A DNA stretch of 10,984 nt from DASRFR01 sp035651455 (lineage in GTDB: Bacteria > Acidobacteriota > Terriglobia > Terriglobales > Acidobacteriaceae), in contig DASRFR010000053.1 of assembly GCA_035651455.1 (NCBI GenBank), forward strand, positions 1-10,984. Reading direction: 5' to 3'. The translations under genes and the position numbers were made by a program. A model generated the notes under the pieces. It made no database searches, was not told where the DNA came from, and worked only from the letters and a program-made list of their open reading frames with translations. This document shows positions 5,725-10,984 of this stretch, piece after piece; positions within the stretch are counted from its first letter, which is position 1, and every line of letters begins with the position of its first letter.

Positions 5725-7059
5725 GTGAACAGGGTCGAAGTCCCTCCGACAGTAGACCGGCCTGAGAAATACGGAAACTCCACGCAATCGGCGTCGCTGG
5801 ACTCGCTGCCTCTCGCTGACCGGCAGAGCCCTATTTGGCTAGTCTGGTACAACCGCGCCTCCGTGCTACGGTTGGCGATGTGGGCTATGCTGCTGCTCAC
5901 CCTCGTAGTGATCTTCATTCCGAATCGTTACGAGGCGACAACTCGAGTCGTTCCTCCGGACAACAGTGGGAATGCCGCCATGCTGGCTGGGTTGGCGGCG
6001 CGAAATCTCGGCGCAATCGGGCCTCTGGCGGGAGATCTCTTGGGCAACAAGAATCAGGGCGCTTACTACATCTCCATCCTGCGCAGCCGAACCGTTCTAG
6101 ATCGCCTGATTGAGCGCTTTCAGCTCCAGAAAGTGTACTGGGACCGCTACATGGAAACTGCGCGGCGGGACCTGGTGAAGTTCACGTCCGTGGAGGAGGA
6201 TCGTAAGAGCGGCGTGATCACTATCAAGGTGAGAGACCGCAGCAGGCAACGCGCCCGCGATATCGCCAACGGGTACGTTGAGGAGCTAAACCGAGTCGCG
6301 GCAGAGCTAAACATGTCGGCCGCCCATCGCGAGCGCGTCTTCATAGAGCAGCGTCTGGCAACCGTGAAAAGTGAACTTGACGCCTCCTCGCGGCAATTTA
6401 GTGAATACGCTAGCAAGAACACCGCCATTGATATCAAGGAGCAGGCCCGAGCGATGGTCGAAGCCGCTGCTCTGTTGCAGGGCCAATTGATCGCGGCGCA
6501 ATCGGAGTTGCAGGGGCTGGAGCAGATCTACACCGAAAATAACGTGCGTGTTCGCTCCCTCAAGAGCCGGATCAGCGAACTGGAACGCCAGCTGCAAAAA
6601 TTGGGTGGCACGGAAAGCGATCTGGCGACGCCTGCCCCCAGCAAGGACATCTATCCCTCGATCCGTAAGCTGCCTCTGCTTGGTGTGCAGTGGGCCGACC
6701 TGTACCGGCGTGTGAAGATGCAGGAAACCGTCTTCGAACTTCTGACGCAGCAGTACGAGCTAGCCAAGGTTCAGGAAGCCAAGGAGTTGCCCACGGTACG
6801 CGTCCTGGATCCCGCGGATATCCCGGAGCGAAAGTCAAGCCCGAAGCGCATGCTGATTTTGGCGCTGGGCGCGATCATGTCTCTAGTCGTCAGTTCGGCA
6901 TTCATACTGGTGAGGGAATACTGGAACCAATTGGATCCAGCCGACGAACGCAAAGCTTTTTTGAATGAAGTATCGGGCACGATCGCCAGGACCACTCGCC
7001 GCCTGCGCTTGAAGGCGCGCGCTCGAAAACTTCCGCCGACCTGGGGCGACAAACCTTGA
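5725..7059 (+). CDS. Wzz/GNVR-type polysaccharide chain-length regulator (polysaccharide co-polymerase)
   Basis: This inner-membrane protein probably sets the length of the polymer made by the Wzy polymerase. From the GTG at 5725 it has 444 residues: a cytoplasmic N-terminal tail (1-46), TM1 (about 47-65, VLRLAMWAMLLLTLVVIFI), a periplasmic Wzz domain beginning NRYEATTRVVPP (67-78), a long helical coiled-coil stretch (roughly 165-285, rich in Glu/Gln/Ala/Arg), the GNVR-type segment (YRRVKMQETVFELLTQQYELAK, then LDPADIPERKSSPKR), and TM2 (about 376-396). A basic cytoplasmic tail of 48 residues has no Walker motifs, so no BY-kinase domain is fused. An alternative GTG at 5650 would add 25 residues. 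Its stop overlaps the next gene start (TTGA), suggesting coupled translation. The family call is firm; whether it acts on capsule, exopolysaccharide or O-antigen is unknown. Confidence 0.88.
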   Translation: MNRVEVPPTVDRPEKYGNSTQSASLDSLPLADRQSPIWLVWYNRASVLRLAMWAMLLLTLVVIFIPNRYEATTRVVPPDNSGNAAMLAGLAARNLGAIGPLAGDLLGNKNQGAYYISILRSRTVLDRLIERFQLQKVYWDRYMETARRDLVKFTSVEEDRKSGVITIKVRDRSRQRARDIANGYVEELNRVAAELNMSAAHRERVFIEQRLATVKSELDASSRQFSEYASKNTAIDIKEQARAMVEAAALLQGQLIAAQSELQGLEQIYTENNVRVRSLKSRISELERQLQKLGGTESDLATPAPSKDIYPSIRKLPLLGVQWADLYRRVKMQETVFELLTQQYELAKVQEAKELPTVRVLDPADIPERKSSPKRMLILALGAIMSLVVSSAFILVREYWNQLDPADERKAFLNEVSGTIARTTRRLRLKARARKLPPTWGDKP

Positions 7060-7967
7060 GCCGTGCGGACAGAAAATCGATAACGAGCGCTGTGGTCGCT
7101 CGCCCCAGCGAGCTTTCACCATGCCCTGTTTGCGGATCTCGAGACTTCAGTCAGCGTTTTGGCCCCTTGATCTCTTGCCGCAAATGTTCGCTAGGGATGG
7201 TGAATCCGTTGCTGCCGTTCCGCGGCGAAAACGAAACCGAGGAGTATTTCCTTAACGAGTACCTGCCGCTATTTTTGGCCAACCGTGAAAATGCAGTGAG
7301 CGAGCGGCGCGCCCACCTAAAATTCATACAGCGCCACTTCCGGCTGCCCTCCAATCCTTGTTTACTGGATGTGGGGTGTGCATTGGGCGCCATGCTGAGT
7401 GTTGCCCGCGACCTCGGATGGCAAGCTGCGGGCGTGGAGACGTCAGCATTCGCGGCCCGCTATGCGGCAGAACAGACCGGATGTCCGGTGTTCATCGGCG
7501 CCTTGCAGCAGGCTTCGTTCTCCGGCGAGAGTTTTGACGTCATCACATTGATGGACGTAATTGAACACATTCCCGCACCGGCTGACATGATCTCTGAGAT
7601 TTACCGTATCCTTCGGCCGGGCGGTGTGGTGTATCTCGTCACGCCGAATTTCAGCAGCCTGAGCGTTCGTTTGTATGGGCTGGAGGCATATGGCATCTGG
7701 CCGGATCAGCATGTTTTGTATTTCACACCGCCAAGCGTGCGGATGCTGCTGCGCCAGAACGGTTTTCGTCGCATTGTCGTCAAGACCAAGGACGTGTACG
7801 CTGGCAATCTCCAGCGCTTGCTGCGGCGGCCGCAGCCGTCGGTTGGGACCGAGATCAAAGCCGCCTTCGGGGAACGCTCCGCTCTGCGAAACGCACGTTC
7901 AGTCGCGAACTTTCTTTTCGCGCATGTGCTGGTGGGCGACAAACTGATCGCTGGAGCACAGAAATAG
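7056..7967 (+). CDS. Class I SAM-dependent methyltransferase with N-terminal zinc ribbon
   Basis: The 303-residue protein begins with a CxxC...CxxC zinc-ribbon (C23, C26, C41, C44; CPVCG and CRKCSLGMVNP). The Rossmann methyltransferase domain follows: motif I LLDVGCALG (103-111) for SAM binding, GVETS (126-130) as the acidic strand end, DVITLMDVIEHIP (161-173) and the LRPGGVVYLVTPN post-motif (186-198). Such zinc-ribbon plus Methyltransf_23/11 proteins are common in polysaccharide loci and resemble sugar C- or O-methyltransferases; the acceptor here is unknown, but a nucleotide sugar or lipid-linked glycan is likely. The TTG at 7056 overlaps the previous stop; GTG 7092 is an alternative that would remove 12 residues. 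A 52-bp gap follows with no recognisable terminator. Confidence 0.85.
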   Translation: MSRADRKSITSAVVARPSELSPCPVCGSRDFSQRFGPLISCRKCSLGMVNPLLPFRGENETEEYFLNEYLPLFLANRENAVSERRAHLKFIQRHFRLPSNPCLLDVGCALGAMLSVARDLGWQAAGVETSAFAARYAAEQTGCPVFIGALQQASFSGESFDVITLMDVIEHIPAPADMISEIYRILRPGGVVYLVTPNFSSLSVRLYGLEAYGIWPDQHVLYFTPPSVRMLLRQNGFRRIVVKTKDVYAGNLQRLLRRPQPSVGTEIKAAFGERSALRNARSVANFLFAHVLVGDKLIAGAQK

Positions 7968-8019
7968 TCCTGCACTTTGCTGCGGGTGATTTTGGAGTGT
8001 CTCGGTTCCCAGTGACCGA

Positions 8020-9420
8020 ATGGATCCGATGGTCCAACCTGCCGGCTCGTCGCCCCGTATTCGAGGGGACTGGCTCACACACAAGCTGTTGATCGCGGCC
8101 CTGATCTGCTCGGTATGCCTGGTCGTCCTGATCCAACCCTCATTGGGTCTGGCGGCAGCGGCGATGTTTGCAGCAGCAGCAAGCCTGCAGCGGCATATGC
8201 CGACCGCGCTACTGGTTTTGAGCTTCCTCATTCCTTTTGATGTCCAATTCCGGCTTGGCAGCGGTTCCCCGGTATATCTAGACCTGATCTTCGTCATAGT
8301 GACTATCCCTCTTGCCCGCGATTTCATGCTTCGCGAGGTACGGCTGAACTGGTCTTCGTTCGCCCTCGCACCATTTCTTGTCTTTGCGGTTTCCAGCACC
8401 TACTTCCGCTCCGAAAATCAATTTTGGTTACTTGTTTCGGCGTTGCGCTGGGCGATTGCCATATTTTTTATGGCTGCGATCGCGACCTACGCCGCTGGTG
8501 AAAAGATTGTGCTGGTGATTGGTTCCACGCTGGTGCCTTTAGTGCTGTATGGTCTCTACCAGCTCGCAATTGGAGACTTTGGACCGCTGTTTGGCATCAT
8601 GAGCGGGTCAAGCTTGACGGTTACGGATGACAAGCCCTGGGTGGATCGCGCCTACTCCGTTTTCGCTCACCCGAACACGTTTGGGTCTTTCTGTGCCGTC
8701 GTGGTGGTGATGCTGCTGGCGCTGGCCACGCGGTCTCAAGGCCGCCGCGTGGTTGTCACCGCCACGCTGGCTGCCACAGGCCTCATTGGCCTGCTCGCAT
8801 CCGGCAGTCGTGGTGCATGGATCGGAGCGGCGGCCGGAACGGCCGTCGTGCTTGTCTTTAGCCGTGTAAATGTCTTTCGCTTGGTGCTAGTGATACTTAT
8901 AGTTATCATGTCTGTGGCGCTTGCCAGCATGATTGACGTCCTGCCGCTGTTCCGGGCCGAGCAGGTGGAAGAATTCATCAAGCAGACCCGGCTGGAGCTG
9001 TGGGGAGCTGCAATCTTAATGTTCCTGCGGAGCCCGATCGTGGGCGTAGGCTGGATGAGATTTCCCGATCTTATGCCTTCAGTTATCAATTGGGATTACG
9101 GGGAAGTGCACGCACATAACATGTATCTGCAGTTCCTGGCGGAAACCGGATTGGTCGGATTTATATTATTTTTTGGTCCGTTAATTTATTTGTTGATACG
9201 AAACCTGAGGCGTAGTCGGACAGTTACGACTGCGCTTGTCGCCGCGACGGGCATAGTGACACTTTTGGTCCATGGCTTGTTTGAAATGATGCTCTACAGT
9301 CCTCAAAATCTCCTGTTGTTTGCGGCGCTTCTGGGCCTGGCGGCGCAGGCCGAGTCTTTCGAACCACGCCCATCATGGAAAAAAGAAGTTGCTTCAGCCG
9401 CACAGGGCACTCTGCATTGA
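8020..9420 (+). CDS. O-antigen ligase / Wzy polymerase family membrane protein
   Basis: This 466-residue polytopic inner-membrane protein has about 10-12 hydrophobic helices, starting near residue 21. The Wzy_C/WaaL-type hallmarks are visible: FAHPNTFGSF (215-224), the small-residue helix ending ASGSRGAWIG (260-269) with R264, and a periplasmic loop leading into VHAHNMYLQFLAETGLVG (363-380) with H364, H366 and N367, the classic HxHN...E..G signature. Members either join lipid-linked polymer to an acceptor (WaaL) or polymerise repeat units (Wzy). Sequence alone does not separate these; the flanking Wzz and Wzx genes favour a polymerase role. ATG 8020 has no strong ribosome binding site; ATG 8029 is in frame. 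The stop overlaps the start of the next gene. Confidence 0.87.
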   Translation: MDPMVQPAGSSPRIRGDWLTHKLLIAALICSVCLVVLIQPSLGLAAAAMFAAAASLQRHMPTALLVLSFLIPFDVQFRLGSGSPVYLDLIFVIVTIPLARDFMLREVRLNWSSFALAPFLVFAVSSTYFRSENQFWLLVSALRWAIAIFFMAAIATYAAGEKIVLVIGSTLVPLVLYGLYQLAIGDFGPLFGIMSGSSLTVTDDKPWVDRAYSVFAHPNTFGSFCAVVVVMLLALATRSQGRRVVVTATLAATGLIGLLASGSRGAWIGAAAGTAVVLVFSRVNVFRLVLVILIVIMSVALASMIDVLPLFRAEQVEEFIKQTRLELWGAAILMFLRSPIVGVGWMRFPDLMPSVINWDYGEVHAHNMYLQFLAETGLVGFILFFGPLIYLLIRNLRRSRTVTTALVAATGIVTLLVHGLFEMMLYSPQNLLLFAALLGLAAQAESFEPRPSWKKEVASAAQGTLH

Positions 9421-10984
9421 GCTTTCTTGCCAGAATCATTGAGGAGCGGCAAAGCACAGTTGCTGGCAAAATCATCCGTAACGTGCTTTCGGCCGGCCTG
9501 CGCGTCTTGATCATTGGCCCCGTCCCCTTTCTGCTGACACCGTACATCCTGAAGAAGCTGGGAACTGGGGAATACGGAACTTGGGCTGTGTTTTTGGCCG
9601 CCGTGAATTTAGGTTCGCTGGCAGACCTGGGACTGGTCGGAACCCTAAGCAAACATGTCTCGCAGTACAGTGCACGCGGTGACGAGGCGGCACTGAGCCG
9701 CTTGGTCAATACTGGCCTTGTTTTGTTCTGCGCGATTGCGGTTGGACTTGTCGCCGGTGGCGGGATGGCCGCGGACGCAGTTGCACGCTTTTTCTTTCGC
9801 GATTCTCCTATTCCCATAGAAGAACTTGTGTTTCTGCTAAGGTGCGGGTTGATTTTGGCTGCGACGAATATTGTGACTCTCTTGTTTTCGTCAATTCTCG
9901 CCGGCTTGCAACGAGTGGATCTGACGAGTATGGGGGCGTCCTTTAATGTCCTGCTGAGCGCTGTCCTGAGCGCAATTTTTCTGTCCCTATCGCTGGGAAT
10001 TCGCGGACTGCTGTTTGCCAACCTGGCGGGGGCCGTCACCACGCTGCTCATGTACGCCGTTCTTGCACGCAAGTTGCTGCCTAGCGTGCACATTGGAGTG
10101 CGGTATTTTGAACTCGCGGAAATGCGGACGATGTTCTCATTCAGCCTGCAGTTCTATCTCACGCAGATGGCAGTGGCCGTTCACAATCAAGTTGAAAAGC
10201 TTTACCTGGGCCGATTAGTGGGGGTAGTGCCGGCTGGCTGGTACGAGATCAGCGCCGACGCTGCGCTGAAACTCCGCGCAGCCCCAGGACTGTTGTTGGG
10301 ACCGTTGATTCCTGCTGCGTCCGAACTGGCTGCCCGGCGGGACCACAGGCGCGCTACTGAACTGTATTTTCGAGCCCACAAATACTTGGCACTGCTGGGG
10401 TTGCCCCTGATCGCCTATATGGTTTTGGTTGCAGATCGATTTATTCGGCTCTGGTTGGGACCTGGCTTTGAGATTTTAGTCACTCCCTTTCGCGTTTTAC
10501 TGATCATGAATTACTTTAATCTGCTTACCGGTCCGGGTTACCTGATCCTAGTCGGCTCTGGTATTCTCCGGCCTGGTGTGTACTCAGCTTTTATTGGCAT
10601 TGTGCTGAATGTGGTCGTCAGCTTTCTTCTGATTTATTGGTACGGTTTTCCAGGAGCAGTGGTGGGAACTTCTGTATCTCTATTCGTGGCTTCCGCGTTA
10701 TTTGTCCATCTTTACCATCGGCAGACGGGCCACTCTTTCAGTCGACTGGTCCGCGAAGCCTATCTGAAACCATTAGCATGCGTGCTAGTGTTGGTCCTCC
10801 TTATGCGAGCGATCGTAGAGTGGCGCCAGGCGGGGTGGGCGACCCTTGCGGGTCACGGGCTGCTGTTCGCGGTCTTGTACTTCGTGGGTGTGAGCAGGAT
10901 GAGGTTCTTTGACGAGTTCGATCTCGGAAAGCTGCAGGCGTATTTTCCCGCAGGTCGACTGCTGGCGAGGTTGATTCCGGTTGC
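9417..10984 (+). CDS. Wzx-type polysaccharide flippase (partial, runs off the right edge)
   Basis: The frame stays open from here to the window end, giving about 522 residues without a stop. It belongs to the MOP exporter superfamily of polysaccharide flippases, which move undecaprenyl-PP-linked repeat units across the inner membrane. Seen: a short amphipathic start (SFLARIIEERQSTVAGKIIRN), TM1 with LIIGPVPFLLTPYILKKLG (31-49), GEYGTWAVFLA (51-61) and LADLGLVGTLSKHVSQY (68-84), which is the typical yGlw...D.Gl motif of the family. Repeated helix pairs follow, with a cytoplasmic loop around AARRDHRRATELYFRAHKY and WLGPGF after it. A TTG at 9417 overlaps the previous TGA (TTGA), with AGGG 9 nt upstream; an in-frame ATG at 9375 would add 14 residues and overlap by 46 bp without a ribosome binding site. 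The 3' end is not in the window. Confidence 0.87.
   Translation, partial: MSFLARIIEERQSTVAGKIIRNVLSAGLRVLIIGPVPFLLTPYILKKLGTGEYGTWAVFLAAVNLGSLADLGLVGTLSKHVSQYSARGDEAALSRLVNTGLVLFCAIAVGLVAGGGMAADAVARFFFRDSPIPIEELVFLLRCGLILAATNIVTLLFSSILAGLQRVDLTSMGASFNVLLSAVLSAIFLSLSLGIRGLLFANLAGAVTTLLMYAVLARKLLPSVHIGVRYFELAEMRTMFSFSLQFYLTQMAVAVHNQVEKLYLGRLVGVVPAGWYEISADAALKLRAAPGLLLGPLIPAASELAARRDHRRATELYFRAHKYLALLGLPLIAYMVLVADRFIRLWLGPGFEILVTPFRVLLIMNYFNLLTGPGYLILVGSGILRPGVYSAFIGIVLNVVVSFLLIYWYGFPGAVVGTSVSLFVASALFVHLYHRQTGHSFSRLVREAYLKPLACVLVLVLLMRAIVEWRQAGWATLAGHGLLFAVLYFVGVSRMRFFDEFDLGKLQAYFPAGRLLARLIPV

Noticed and set aside
7968..8019. Possible terminator or promoter between methyltransferase and ligase genes
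   Set aside because: The 52-bp gap has no stem-loop with a T-run and no convincing -35/-10 pair.
9224..10093. Minus-strand open frame of 289 residues
   Set aside because: It is antisense to the ligase and flippase genes, rich in Arg/Ser/Thr/Pro with no motif, while the plus strand gives clear membrane proteins.

Overview
The window is part of a chromosomal surface-polysaccharide (exopolysaccharide, capsule or O-antigen) locus of a moderately GC-rich Gram-negative bacterium. Outer-membrane capsule machinery (Wzi) and a Wzx/Wzz/Wzy-type assembly line point to a diderm. The PAP2-Wzi fusion and the minus-strand gene at 2052-2735, whose type I associate with Acidobacteriota, make a member of that phylum the best guess. 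This is inference from protein style, not a database match.

Layout. Positions 1-224 hold no assignable gene; they contain a candidate promoter with a perfect 7-bp inverted repeat in its spacer. Next come rmlA (225-992, short form) and rmlB (997-2049), which turn glucose-1-phosphate into dTDP-4-keto-6-deoxyglucose. A minus-strand gene of unknown function ends 2 bp past rmlB (2052-2735). Its N-terminal signal-peptide part seems to lie in another frame (up to 3045), so it is either frameshifted or starts internally. A 115-bp divergent gap (3046-3160) carries a second perfect 7-bp inverted repeat right before the Shine-Dalgarno of the next gene.

From 3161 to the window end there is one tightly packed plus-strand run: a PAP2 phosphatase fused to a Wzi outer-membrane protein (3161-5665), a Wzz-type chain-length regulator (5725-7059), a zinc-ribbon SAM methyltransferase (7056-7967), an O-antigen ligase/polymerase family membrane protein (8020-9420), and a Wzx-type flippase running off the right edge (from 9417).

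Together: RmlAB supply a deoxysugar nucleotide precursor, Wzx flips lipid-linked repeat units, the Wzy/WaaL-family protein polymerises or ligates them under Wzz control, the methyltransferase probably modifies a sugar, and the PAP2-Wzi protein could recycle or dephosphorylate lipid carrier and bind polymer at the outer membrane. No glycosyltransferase, initiating phosphoglycosyltransferase, Wza exporter, rmlC or rmlD is in the window, so the cluster must continue outside it or rely on unlinked genes. No RNA genes, insertion sequences or CRISPR arrays were seen.
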